DNA of 44,333 nt, from positions 1 through 44,333 of the forward strand of contig CAMBWI010000012.1 in the NCBI GenBank assembly GCA_945871445.1, written 5' to 3'. Positions 1-8,057 of the stretch are shown here, piece by piece. The notes below the pieces were generated by a model that was given only the letters and a program-made list of their open reading frames with translations, was not told the origin of the DNA and searched no databases. Every line of letters begins with the position of its first letter. Positions within the stretch are counted from its first letter, which is position 1. This DNA comes from Singulisphaera sp. GP187 (GTDB lineage: Bacteria > Planctomycetota > Phycisphaerae > Phycisphaerales > SM1A02). The position numbers and the translations under genes were made by a program.

Positions 1-1
1 C

Positions 2-412
2 ACCTTCTCGACCTGCAATACTGCAAATCATGACACGAGACTTTCGGCGCAGACATCCTGCGAGACAAGCAGTGTTGTCGCTTGCAATGATGACGGAGTA
101 GGTTGTGCGACCTTTACCTCGATCATGACTGCAGATCTTAGCTGTGGTACTGAGTACATCATTGCTTTGGGTGGTTATTCCGCCACAACACCTCTTGGAA
201 CTGGAACGCTCAATGTGAGTATTGCGAGCCCAGTCTCTTGCGGTACGCCATGCCCTGGCGACTTCAACAACGACGGCCTGCGCAACGGCGCTGATCTTGC
301 CTTCATGTTGTCTGCTTGGGGAACAGCTGATGGTGATGTCAACGGTGACGGAACGACCAACGGAGCGGATCTTGCAGCTCTGCTCAGTGGTTGGGGTGAT
401 TGCCCACAGTAA
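2..412 (+). CDS. Secreted protein with C-terminal dockerin-like repeats (5' truncated)
   Basis: This is the C-terminal 136 residues of a larger gene; the reading frame is open to the left edge of the window, so the true start lies outside. The visible part has paired cysteines and a beta-rich stretch (CNDDGVGC, then SCGTEYIIALGG) closely resembling the region just before the C-terminus of the next gene. It ends in two acidic loops of the form D-x-N-x-D-G with spaced G-A-D-L, about residues 82-95 and 106-120, which fit the calcium-binding dockerin type I-like repeats common at the ends of secreted planctomycete proteins. The homologous end of the neighbouring gene suggests a tandem duplication. 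Its exact function cannot be told; the repeat may act in surface attachment or sorting. Confidence 0.8.
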   Translation, partial: TFSTCNTANHDTRLSAQTSCETSSVVACNDDGVGCATFTSIMTADLSCGTEYIIALGGYSATTPLGTGTLNVSIASPVSCGTPCPGDFNNDGLRNGADLAFMLSAWGTADGDVNGDGTTNGADLAALLSGWGDCPQ

Positions 413-438
413 GTTTCAGTGATTTAGATTCAAATAAC

Positions 439-473
439 CCCCCTCAGTTGAAAGACTGAGGGGGTTTTCTTTT
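439..473 (+). terminator. Intrinsic terminator
   Basis: A perfect 10-bp stem (439-448 with 455-464, CCCCCTCAGT/ACTGAGGGGG) with a 6-nt loop is followed directly by a T-rich run. It lies 26 bp after the stop of the partial dockerin-like gene and ends that transcript before the next gene at 534. Confidence 0.92.
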
Positions 474-533
474 CGGGAGTAAGTTTTTTTATCAATTGAG
501 AAAATTTATGTCAGATTTCAGTGATTCTCTCGT

Positions 534-2783
534 ATGTTGCCTATGTTGAAACCCGTCACATACCTATCAAATTTGCTTGCATGCTTGATCGCCGTGGTTG
601 CATTTCCAAACGGCTTTGCCCAAGCGCAGACTTGTCCACAGAAAGCAACTGGTTCTTGCTTTGTTCCTCATCTAACTCCAGGATGTGATGATTCAGTTTG
701 TTGCAATCTGGTTTGCGCTTTTGATTCATTCTGTTGCGAGACTGAGTGGGACTATCTTTGCGCTGAATACGCACGGAACAACTGTGAAGCTCCCCCGCCC
801 CCGCCGGAAGAATGCGGTTCTCCGTCTGCTGGTCTTTGTACTGTGATTCATAAAACTCCAGCCTGTTCAGATGCTGATTGCTGTGAAACAGTTTGTGAAT
901 TTTTGCCATACTGTTGTCTGGTCGCTTGGGATTTGAGTTGTGTTACTGCAGCATTCCAAGCCTGCCAATCGTCTTGTGCGGCAGAATGTCCGTCCAATTC
1001 AATGCCAGAGAATGAACCTTGCGATCCAAATGGAAGTGTAAATTCTCCTTGCATCGATGGGAGTCCAAATACCACACTCTTGACTCTTCAAAATTCCAAG
1101 ACGATTTGTGGGAAATTTCACTTTGTGAGTGGTGGAACTGACGGCTTACCAGATCTCGATGCTTACAAAATTGTTCTCCCAGATCCCGATGGTGATGGAT
1201 TTGCAAGAGTGAGCATTGATATTCAAGCTGAGTATGGAACAATTGACAGCGGAACTGTTCCAGTTTTTGTTGCGCTTTTATCGCAACCATGCGCACCACT
1301 CTCGAGTGCGGAGTTTTCTATTCAGACGAGTGGATGTTTCTCAAATAATCACATTGAATGCGTTTCCGCCGGCACTTGGTATGTCGTGGTTGCTCGCGGG
1401 ACTTTTCCAAATGCCTCAGAATTCACTTACGGTTGTCCAGAAGTACAAAATTACAATTTGAAAGTGAGCTGGGATAATGTGTGCTCCAATCAATGCGGTT
1501 CACCTGGAGATTGCTTTGCAAAGCACTCTACGCCTGGTTGTGAGATTGCAACATGCTGTAATTCAGTTTGTGCGATCGATCCAATTTGCTGCCTAAAAGC
1601 ATGGGATCAAATTTGTGTTGATTTGGCAGTATCTATCTGCAATCCACCCGTTCCTACCAATGATGAATGCTCGCAAGCGACTCAGATTTCTTTGGGCGAA
1701 GTTCCATTCACACTCATCCGCGCAACTGTCGGAAGTGGTCTCGTTCCAGCTGATTGCATTACGCTTTCTCCAGAAATTCTTGCTTCTTGGAGTATTGAAG
1801 ATCAAATTACTGGCACCCCGACCGGAACCTCCTACAACTACGGGCCTGCTGATTCTGGAGAATTGGTAGGTGGGACAATGCTTTCATGTGTCCACACAAA
1901 TCTATTAACGTTCTATGCGACAGAACCTGGTAATGGCTCAGATTATGCCTTGCGAACAAATTACTGGAGTGTCGGTGACTATTACCAGGTCAAGGTGAAC
2001 ACGTTCAATTATGGAAGTATTTCCATCTCGTGGGATCAAGCGCGGAACTCCTTAGGCCCAGCGACATCTGATCTCGTCATGAGCATAAATGGCGGTTCAA
2101 CATGGACACCACTGCTTTCCAATTATTCTGTCCTTATTGCGACCGGAAACACCGCTTGGAATACCGTTACATATCAACCTGCGTTTACTCGAACTGTTTC
2201 AGTGCCAGTAGCAGCTTCGAATCAAGCAAGCGTGCTCTTCCGTATGAAATCAACAGTTGCAGCCCTCGGAAACACCGGCGCATATCGCATTGACAACATT
2301 GTCATCACTGGCACTCGCTTAACTCCTATTGTCGGCGATGTTTGGTTTCGGCTGAAAAATGTACGAGGTCAGATTGCTGCTTCCACCTGTGGACCAGAAC
2401 CATTTAATACTGCTCTGCTTGTTTATCCGTATCCATGTAATGTGAACTCGACAGCAATCTCCTGCAATGACGACAACACAAATTGCGCAATAAATCAATC
2501 AAGTGCAACAGTTCTCTTTTCTGCTCAATGTGGAAGTGAGTATCTCATTCGTATTGCGAGTGTTGGAGGCTCTATTGGAGCTGGAACATTAAATGTGACA
2601 TCGACTCAACCCGCTTGCATCACTTGTCTCGCTGATTACAACAACGACGGTCAACGAAACGGAACAGATTTGGCCTATCTACTTTCTGGTTGGAACACGC
2701 CTGTCGCTGATGTAACGGGTGATGGAGTGACTGACGGCGCAGACCTCACGCTTTTACTGAGCGGATGGGGTGCTTGCCCCTAA
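534..2783 (+). CDS. Secreted Cys-rich repeat protein with dockerin-like C-terminus
   Basis: A 749-residue exported protein. The first ~31 residues form a signal peptide with a long hydrophobic core ending near AQA-Q. Three copies of a ~37-residue Cys-rich repeat follow, two near residues 45-150 and one near 330-370. The pattern is TPxC, CCxxVC, CC, WDxxC and a final C, so each has eight cysteines and an invariant Trp-Asp. The middle and later parts are beta-rich and unassigned. The last ~55 residues carry two dockerin-like calcium loops (YNNDGQRNGTDL and VTGDGVTDGADL). The start could also be the in-frame ATG at 543. The gene sits after a strong terminator and convergent to the acyl-CoA synthetase gene. 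I recognise the repeat style as planctomycete but not a function; a cell-surface or extracellular structural role is a guess. Confidence 0.85.
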   Translation: MLPMLKPVTYLSNLLACLIAVVAFPNGFAQAQTCPQKATGSCFVPHLTPGCDDSVCCNLVCAFDSFCCETEWDYLCAEYARNNCEAPPPPPEECGSPSAGLCTVIHKTPACSDADCCETVCEFLPYCCLVAWDLSCVTAAFQACQSSCAAECPSNSMPENEPCDPNGSVNSPCIDGSPNTTLLTLQNSKTICGKFHFVSGGTDGLPDLDAYKIVLPDPDGDGFARVSIDIQAEYGTIDSGTVPVFVALLSQPCAPLSSAEFSIQTSGCFSNNHIECVSAGTWYVVVARGTFPNASEFTYGCPEVQNYNLKVSWDNVCSNQCGSPGDCFAKHSTPGCEIATCCNSVCAIDPICCLKAWDQICVDLAVSICNPPVPTNDECSQATQISLGEVPFTLIRATVGSGLVPADCITLSPEILASWSIEDQITGTPTGTSYNYGPADSGELVGGTMLSCVHTNLLTFYATEPGNGSDYALRTNYWSVGDYYQVKVNTFNYGSISISWDQARNSLGPATSDLVMSINGGSTWTPLLSNYSVLIATGNTAWNTVTYQPAFTRTVSVPVAASNQASVLFRMKSTVAALGNTGAYRIDNIVITGTRLTPIVGDVWFRLKNVRGQIAASTCGPEPFNTALLVYPYPCNVNSTAISCNDDNTNCAINQSSATVLFSAQCGSEYLIRIASVGGSIGAGTLNVTSTQPACITCLADYNNDGQRNGTDLAYLLSGWNTPVADVTGDGVTDGADLTLLLSGWGACP

Positions 2784-2811
2784 CCCTTTGAATTGCGCCA
2801 TCGAGATCAAG

Positions 2812-2833
2812 TCAAACTAGTTTGATCAAACTA
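2812..2833. repeat. Overlapping perfect palindromes between convergent genes
   Basis: TCAAACTAGTTTGA (2812-2825) and AGTTTGATCAAACT (2819-2832) are both perfect palindromes that share their middle; the unit TCAAACTA occurs twice (2812 and 2826). The element lies between the convergent ends of the Cys-rich gene and the synthetase gene and runs into the stop codon of the latter. It may act as a two-way transcript end or a protein site; there is no T-run. Confidence 0.4.
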
Positions 2834-4283
2834 TTTTGAGCGACCTGCGCATGATCTTGCCAGTTGGATTGCGCGGGAGCGGATCGAGAAGTCGTATTTC
2901 TCTTGGCACTTTGAACTGCGCAAGATGCTCGCGACACCAAGTCCGAATCGCAACCTCATCGAAGGTCTCGCCTTCTTTTAACTCGACGAAGGCAATTGGT
3001 AGTTCACCACGGGATTCGTCTGGCATTCCAATGACCGCACTCGCCTTGACTGACGGATGACGGTCGAGGACTTCTTCGATCTCACGCGGAAAGACATTCT
3101 CCCCAGCGATAATCATCATTTCTTTGATTCGCCCTGTAATAAAAAGATGTCCATCACTATCGACGCGCCCCATGTCTCCAGTGCGAAAGAAACCTTGCTC
3201 ATCAAAGGCTGCTTTCGTTTCTTGGGGGAGATTCCAATATCCCGCCATCACATTTGGACCGTGGATACGAATTTCTCCTTCGCCGCCTTGTGGGACATCG
3301 TTTCCATCACTGTCGACGATTCGCTCTTGAACATTCTTGAGCGCACGCCCAACACTTCGCCACTTCCACTCTAAAGGCATGCACCAGTTGGTCACTGGCG
3401 CAGTTTCGGTAAGGCCATAACCCTCGCTGATACGGATGCCAAATCGTTCGAGGAATGAATCGGAAACTGCTTGCGGTAACGGTTCTCCCCCGCTGACAAC
3501 ATATCGAAGAGTGGCAAGATCTTCCTTGGTGGCATCTTTGACAAGTCTGATTGCGCTATACATAGACGGAATTGCAACGAGCACAGTTGGTCGATGTGTG
3601 CGTGATAAGGAAACAAGTTTACGGGGAACAAAGCGCGCGGTGTAAATCGCAAGGCAGCCGATCGCCAGAGGGAGAAGTGTGAGAACGGTTAATCCAAAGG
3701 TATGAAATTGCGGCAACACGCCCAGCATCGTGTCGGAACGATCAAACTGTGCTCGGTCGACGATCTGTTCGATGTTTGCATTGAGATTGCCTGCGGTCAG
3801 CATCACCCCCTTGGGTCGACCACTCGTCCCAGATGTGTACAAAAGCACCGCCAAATCGTCTGGCTTCATGCGTTTGGAAAACCGAACCGGAGGAATTCCG
3901 CCAAATTTCATTTGATCCATGCGGATTGGCGTCACTCCGCTTGGAAGACCACCGACCAAATCAACCATTGGGCCAACTGTGATGCATGCGTCAATTTCAG
4001 CATCTGCGCAGACATATTCCAAGTCGGATTTGGATAGCAAATAGTTCAATGGGACGATCGTTCGCCCAAGCATCCATCCTGCCATCACAGCTGGGGGGAA
4101 AAGCCCAGATGTTGGAAGCATGATTGCTATACGAGGCCGATCAGAGACGGAACTGATTTTCTTAGCAAGGTGCCACGCCACAAAGAGCAGTTCGAAAGCT
4201 CGCCACGATCGCTGATCATCAATGACTGCGACGCGCCACGGACGAAGCAATATGTTGCGTTGAATGTCTTGGAGCAATTTCAT
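2826..4283 (-). CDS. AMP-dependent acyl-CoA synthetase/ligase
   Basis: A 485-residue enzyme of the ANL (class I adenylate-forming) superfamily. It activates a carboxylic acid with ATP to an acyl-adenylate, then probably transfers it to CoA. The phosphate-binding motif YTSGTSGRPKG is at about residues 149-159. GYGLTETAP lies in the middle, RTGD followed by GRIKEMMIIAGENVFP marks the hinge, and NPTGKIMRR holds the C-terminal catalytic Lys. All core motifs are intact. At 485 residues it is slightly shorter than typical long-chain fatty-acid ligases, with a short N-terminal part. The substrate cannot be read from sequence; medium- or long-chain fatty acids are most likely. It is divergent from the SPOR lipoprotein gene, with starts about 40 bp apart. 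Confidence 0.93.
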   Translation of the reverse strand: MKLLQDIQRNILLRPWRVAVIDDQRSWRAFELLFVAWHLAKKISSVSDRPRIAIMLPTSGLFPPAVMAGWMLGRTIVPLNYLLSKSDLEYVCADAEIDACITVGPMVDLVGGLPSGVTPIRMDQMKFGGIPPVRFSKRMKPDDLAVLLYTSGTSGRPKGVMLTAGNLNANIEQIVDRAQFDRSDTMLGVLPQFHTFGLTVLTLLPLAIGCLAIYTARFVPRKLVSLSRTHRPTVLVAIPSMYSAIRLVKDATKEDLATLRYVVSGGEPLPQAVSDSFLERFGIRISEGYGLTETAPVTNWCMPLEWKWRSVGRALKNVQERIVDSDGNDVPQGGEGEIRIHGPNVMAGYWNLPQETKAAFDEQGFFRTGDMGRVDSDGHLFITGRIKEMMIIAGENVFPREIEEVLDRHPSVKASAVIGMPDESRGELPIAFVELKEGETFDEVAIRTWCREHLAQFKVPREIRLLDPLPRNPTGKIMRRSLKIV

Positions 4284-4324
4284 TGACTTGCGCCATTGGG
4301 TGGCATGATTGTAAGATACTCCAC

Positions 4325-5263
4325 GTGCAAGGATGCAACCGGCGCGAGTATCGCGCGATCATTTTATCGATTTGGAGTGCGCTTTTATTTGTTTGCGCTT
4401 CCTGCGAGAGCCAGCCGAAAACTGGAAATCTATCTTCTGCAGTCTCGCGGTATGAGGAAGGTCGATACGCAGTCGCACTGACCGAAAGTGAAAGCCTCGT
4501 TCGCAGTGCTGATCGTGCAACATCTGCACAAGGCGCATTGATTGCTGCAATGAGTTCTTACAAACTTGGAAATATTGATGAAGCACAGCGATTTGCAACG
4601 CAAGCCAGTTCTGCGCAAGATCGAAATGTCTCTGGTGGCGCATTGGTTCTGCTTGGCGACATAAAATTGTCGCAGCAGAATAGTCAGGAAGCTGCGAATT
4701 TCTATTCTCAGGCCGCGGCGAAACTTTCTGGATCTGATGCGATTCGTGCAAGTGATTGCGCAGAGCGTGCGAGTGCGATGGCGCAAACGCCAAGTACCCC
4801 CACTGTTGCCGTCATTGCAAAGGCGCGTGACAAATCAGAGGATGCGGAAATCGCACCTGCTGCTGCGTGGACACTGACCCCCAAGTCTGCAGGTGCTTCG
4901 ACTCAGAGTGTTGCAAAGAAAGAGAATCCCAAAACCGAAACCGTCCAATCGAAAGACCTTGCTCCAGTACCCGTTGTTGCAAAGTCAAAACCCGTTGGAA
5001 ACGCTGTTGCAGATCGCGAGTTCACAATTCGCGCTGGCAGTTACAGCAAGCAGTCCGCAGCCGAACAACGAAAAAAAGATTTGGCAAGTGACTTGAAACG
5101 CTCAAAGGCTCCTGCAGCTCGCATTGACACGATTCACACTGCCAAGGGAGAAGAACTTTTCGCAGTGCGTATTGGAACATGGTCTACGCGAGCCGAAGCG
5201 GAAAAAGTGCTCAATGTGATCGCACGCCGAGATTTGATGGTTGGAGCGATCGATCCAGATTGA
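4325..5263 (+). CDS. Probable lipoprotein with TPR-like region and C-terminal SPOR domain
   Basis: From the GTG at 4325 the product is 312 residues. It opens with a basic N-region and a hydrophobic stretch ending in LFVCASC, a weak lipobox. An earlier in-frame TTG at 4283 would add a poorly hydrophobic extension overlapping the start of the divergent gene, so GTG is preferred. Residues ~30-150 are helical and alanine-rich, with TPR-like spacing (YEEGRYAVALTES, SYKLGNIDEAQRFA, SQQNSQEAANFYSQA). A Pro/Lys-rich linker follows. The last ~75 residues (FTIRAGSYSKQSAAEQ to FAVRIGTWSTRAEAEK) match the SPOR domain, which binds denuded septal peptidoglycan. A role in envelope or division processes is inferred from that domain. 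Confidence 0.78.
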   Translation: MQGCNRREYRAIILSIWSALLFVCASCESQPKTGNLSSAVSRYEEGRYAVALTESESLVRSADRATSAQGALIAAMSSYKLGNIDEAQRFATQASSAQDRNVSGGALVLLGDIKLSQQNSQEAANFYSQAAAKLSGSDAIRASDCAERASAMAQTPSTPTVAVIAKARDKSEDAEIAPAAAWTLTPKSAGASTQSVAKKENPKTETVQSKDLAPVPVVAKSKPVGNAVADREFTIRAGSYSKQSAAEQRKKDLASDLKRSKAPAARIDTIHTAKGEELFAVRIGTWSTRAEAEKVLNVIARRDLMVGAIDPD

Positions 5264-5289
5264 TTTTGACTCTCTGCCGCGAAGCGGAA

Positions 5290-5703
5290 TCACTCATCAC
5301 GATTCATTAAGAATGTTGCAGTGTTTGCGAAATAGCGATTCATAACGGCACGGTCAGGCTGGGGGATTTTGGCATCTTCGAGCGCCCCCGTCATTGCTGC
5401 GACCCAGGCATTTCGCTCTGCGACGCCGATTGAAAATTGATGATGCCTCATTCGCAACCGAGGATGACCTTTTCGAATGCTGTAGGTCTCTGGTCCACCG
5501 AAATACTGGATCAGAAATTCCGCCTGATTTCGAATCGGTTCTTCAAGATCATTTGGAAACATTGGTCGCAGAAGTTGATCGATGGCAATCCTTGCGTAAA
5601 AAGCACGCGCAATACGCCAGAACGATTCTTCGCCCAGTCGAGCAAAGAGTTCTCGAGGGTCTGGTTCGTGGATGCTTTGAGATTCTTTGGGATTGATGGA
5701 CAT
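5290..5703 (-). CDS. Group II truncated haemoglobin
   Basis: A ~137-residue globin of the TrHbO (GlbO) type. It keeps the marks of group II: a B-helix FYARI Tyr, LRPMFP, then YFGGPETYSIRKGHPRLRMRH, which holds the glycine motif and the proximal histidine region, followed by FSIG. These small 2-on-2 globins bind O2 or NO and usually act in oxygen or nitrosative-stress chemistry. Several starts are possible; the in-frame ATG at 5703 (MSINPKES) gives the usual length and avoids overlap with the divergent gene at 5723. Upstream ATGs at 5724 and 5760 cannot be excluded, and no clear ribosome site decides. Confidence 0.9.
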   Translation of the reverse strand: MSINPKESQSIHEPDPRELFARLGEESFWRIARAFYARIAIDQLLRPMFPNDLEEPIRNQAEFLIQYFGGPETYSIRKGHPRLRMRHHQFSIGVAERNAWVAAMTGALEDAKIPQPDRAVMNRYFANTATFLMNRDE

Positions 5704-5722
5704 CGGTGCTATTCTATGAAGC

Positions 5723-6742
5723 ATGCGAATTGCCGTCATGGTCGCGTGGATTCTTTGCACTGTATTGCAGGCATCGTCGCCGACACAAACAGTTCCAACT
5801 TCAAAGATCCCCCCATCGTTATTGCGACCGATTCCTTCGACTGGTGGAATTCAACCTGCGGTCGATCCTGCGATTCTCAATCCATCCGATGGCACTGCTG
5901 GGACTCCGCAGTCTTATGAACGAAGTGCAAAGGACTTCGTTCAAACAAAGTTTGGAACGCGTCGTGGAGCGACGCGGATTCAGAATATCGCACTACTGAA
6001 TCAGTGGAAAGATCCATCGTCTTGGCAGCCACTGTGGGATGCGATGAAAAAAGAAAAGGATGATGTGAGATTGGCTTTCCTTGATCACCTTGCCAGTCAA
6101 GGTGGACTTGGTCAAGGAATGCTTGCCAAGATTGCAATACGCAGCGAAGAATCGACCATGCGGCACGAAGCTTCGAGACGAATTGTGCGTCCAGCATGCG
6201 ATGAAGTCATTGCAATTATTGAACTCGGTTTGCGAGATGAACGACACATTGTCGTCAATCAGTCTGGTTTGTTGGCAGGAAAAGTTGACGCATTTGCCGT
6301 GATTCCATCGCTCATCTTTGCGCAAGTCACCGCAGATGAAAAAAAAACCAAGGGCGACTTGGCTTGGATCGCCATTGGATCAAATACCCACTACATCGCA
6401 AATGTGACTGCGGTTGTCGGCGATAATTCGGGCGCATTTACTCCTGTGATTGGAAATCTGCAAACTGGAGTTTTGATGCGAGTCCAAGATGCGATGGTTT
6501 ACAACTATCGATCTGATGCACACCAATCGCTTATCTCGCTGACTTCGAGAGATTTTGGACAATCCACTGCGGGTATGGGTTATGACATGAAGCGTTGGTG
6601 GACTTGGTTCAACACCGAATATCTGCCTTTCAAGCAAGCGCAGGCAGCGAGTCAAATCGTTCCGGTAACTGACCCAGAAAAGCCCGATGCGCCTCAATCA
6701 CCGCCGCCCACGGCTCCGCCTGCTGAAAAAACCTCACTCTAA
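5723..6742 (+). CDS. Secreted hypothetical protein, HEAT-like helical
   Basis: A 339-residue protein with an N-terminal signal peptide (hydrophobic stretch AVMVAWILCTVLQA, cleavage near QASS), a Pro/Thr-rich linker to about residue 60, a helical core, and a Pro-rich C-terminal tail. Phrases such as LAFLDHLASQGGLGQGMLAKIAI and HEASRRIVRPA followed by VIAIIELGL resemble degenerate HEAT-type repeats. Planctomycetes encode many secreted proteins of this form. I recognise no catalytic motif. The stop overlaps the stop of the convergent aminotransferase gene by three bases. Confidence 0.75.
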   Translation: MRIAVMVAWILCTVLQASSPTQTVPTSKIPPSLLRPIPSTGGIQPAVDPAILNPSDGTAGTPQSYERSAKDFVQTKFGTRRGATRIQNIALLNQWKDPSSWQPLWDAMKKEKDDVRLAFLDHLASQGGLGQGMLAKIAIRSEESTMRHEASRRIVRPACDEVIAIIELGLRDERHIVVNQSGLLAGKVDAFAVIPSLIFAQVTADEKKTKGDLAWIAIGSNTHYIANVTAVVGDNSGAFTPVIGNLQTGVLMRVQDAMVYNYRSDAHQSLISLTSRDFGQSTAGMGYDMKRWWTWFNTEYLPFKQAQAASQIVPVTDPEKPDAPQSPPPTAPPAEKTSL

Positions 6743-7950
6743 ACCGCGCACGCTTCTGAACAGACTGCAGTCGAGAGAGCGAGATAGTCTTCAGGGCAGT
6801 TGTAAGCCTGCGCTGAAATTCGCGCGTACCACCCACCTCCCCAATCAATGATCGGGACTTCAATTTTATGCTTCTCATAGAGAGCAGCTTGAAAGTGTGC
6901 GACTGATGAGAATCGAGTAGAGATTGCAGATGGAAGTGGAATTGTTGCCATCGAGCCAATCATCGAACCGTCGAGGGGAGAAATTGAAGCAGTAGAAAAG
7001 TCCTCGCAGAGTTTTTTCTGCGCCCAAGTCGCAAGTTGATGATTGTGTTCGCAGATACCACCAGGAAATCCACTGCGAACGAATTCGATTGCGGTTGGAA
7101 TTGTCAACCACGGCGCAAAGTCACGAGTGCCTTGCCAATCAAATTCTTCTGCGAATCCATATCCGTGAAGATGACTTGTTGTTTCAGGATGTGTCCACGG
7201 CTCAGTCTCTGAAGATGCCACGAGAAAAGCAGATCCTCTTGGGGCGCAAACCCATTTATGCAAATTCCCTGTGTACCAATCTGCGCCAATCTCATCAATT
7301 TTCAAGTCAATCATTCCAGGCGCATGAGCACCATCAACCAAACAAAGAACACCTTGATTGCGACACGCGCGCGCAATTTCTGCGACTGGCAAGATGACTG
7401 CAGTTGGACTTGTGATGTGATCGACAATTACGAGGCGCGTCTTTTTATCGATGGCTTGCACAAATCTGTGAAAGATATTTTGATGATCCTTCAGAGGAAG
7501 AGGAATATCGACAATGACAGTCTCACAACCGAAACGTTCGCAGCAAAATTGCACGGCTTGGCGAACTGCGTTGTAGCCGTGATTTGTAAGCACGATTCGG
7601 TCGCCATTCTTCCAAGCAATGCTTCGAAGTACTGATCCAACACCAGATGTTGCATTGGTGACAAGTCCGATTCGATTTGGATCCGTGCCGACATAATCAC
7701 CGAGCAGGTGCTTGACGATGCCAAGGTGATCTTTCAATTTTCGGGCGATCATCTCTACGGGACGCGCTTCAAATTTGGCTCGCCATTCTTCAACGGCAAT
7801 TCGAACGGGTTCTGGGAGTGCGCCAAATGAGCCGTGATTGAGAAAAACGATGCCTTTTTCAAGCCTGTAAGCCTCGCAGACGGCTTTTTCGCATCTGGGA
7901 GGGGGTTGAGTGGGATCAAATTTAATCGAGGCAGGCATAGGAACAAGCAA
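6739..7950 (-). CDS. Class V PLP aminotransferase, isopenicillin-N-epimerase-like
   Basis: A 403-residue PLP enzyme of fold type I, class V. The opening FLNHGSFGALP and residues 95-105 (LVTNATSGVGSV, phosphate-binding region) are typical of the isopenicillin N epimerase/CefD-like branch. D206 in VDGAHAPG binds the pyridine nitrogen and K232 in GNLHKW forms the Schiff base. Members act as desulfurases, epimerases or lyases on varied amino acids, and CefD-like annotation does not imply antibiotic synthesis. No biosynthetic partners lie nearby, so the substrate is unknown. An in-frame ATG four codons later is an alternative start. Confidence 0.9.
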   Translation of the reverse strand: MLVPMPASIKFDPTQPPPRCEKAVCEAYRLEKGIVFLNHGSFGALPEPVRIAVEEWRAKFEARPVEMIARKLKDHLGIVKHLLGDYVGTDPNRIGLVTNATSGVGSVLRSIAWKNGDRIVLTNHGYNAVRQAVQFCCERFGCETVIVDIPLPLKDHQNIFHRFVQAIDKKTRLVIVDHITSPTAVILPVAEIARACRNQGVLCLVDGAHAPGMIDLKIDEIGADWYTGNLHKWVCAPRGSAFLVASSETEPWTHPETTSHLHGYGFAEEFDWQGTRDFAPWLTIPTAIEFVRSGFPGGICEHNHQLATWAQKKLCEDFSTASISPLDGSMIGSMATIPLPSAISTRFSSVAHFQAALYEKHKIEVPIIDWGGGWYARISAQAYNCPEDYLALSTAVCSEACAV

Positions 7951-7975
7951 GTCTAATTCAATTACGAAAAAGGGG

Positions 7976-8020
7976 TTGAACCCTTACAGGTGTCAGGCTA
8001 ACATATACCGTACAAATGTA
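7976..8020 (+). promoter_or_regulatory. Promoter for the ORF-lexA transcript with palindromic candidate operator
   Basis: TTGAAC (7976-7981) and TAACAT (7999-8004) are separated by exactly 17 bp, a good sigma70-type promoter. The expected transcription start, about 8011, falls on the inverted repeat TACA-AA-TGTA (8011-8020). A repressor bound there would block initiation. Because lexA lies downstream, self-repression by LexA is a reasonable guess, but the LexA box of this lineage is not something I can confirm from one site. Confidence 0.6.
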
Positions 8021-8057
8021 ATGTGATCCACGCAATGCAACCGATGAGAGTGAAATC

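Noticed and set aside
6739-7950. Antibiotic (cephalosporin) biosynthesis from the CefD-like aminotransferase
   Set aside because: CefD-like enzymes are widespread and no beta-lactam pathway genes are present nearby.
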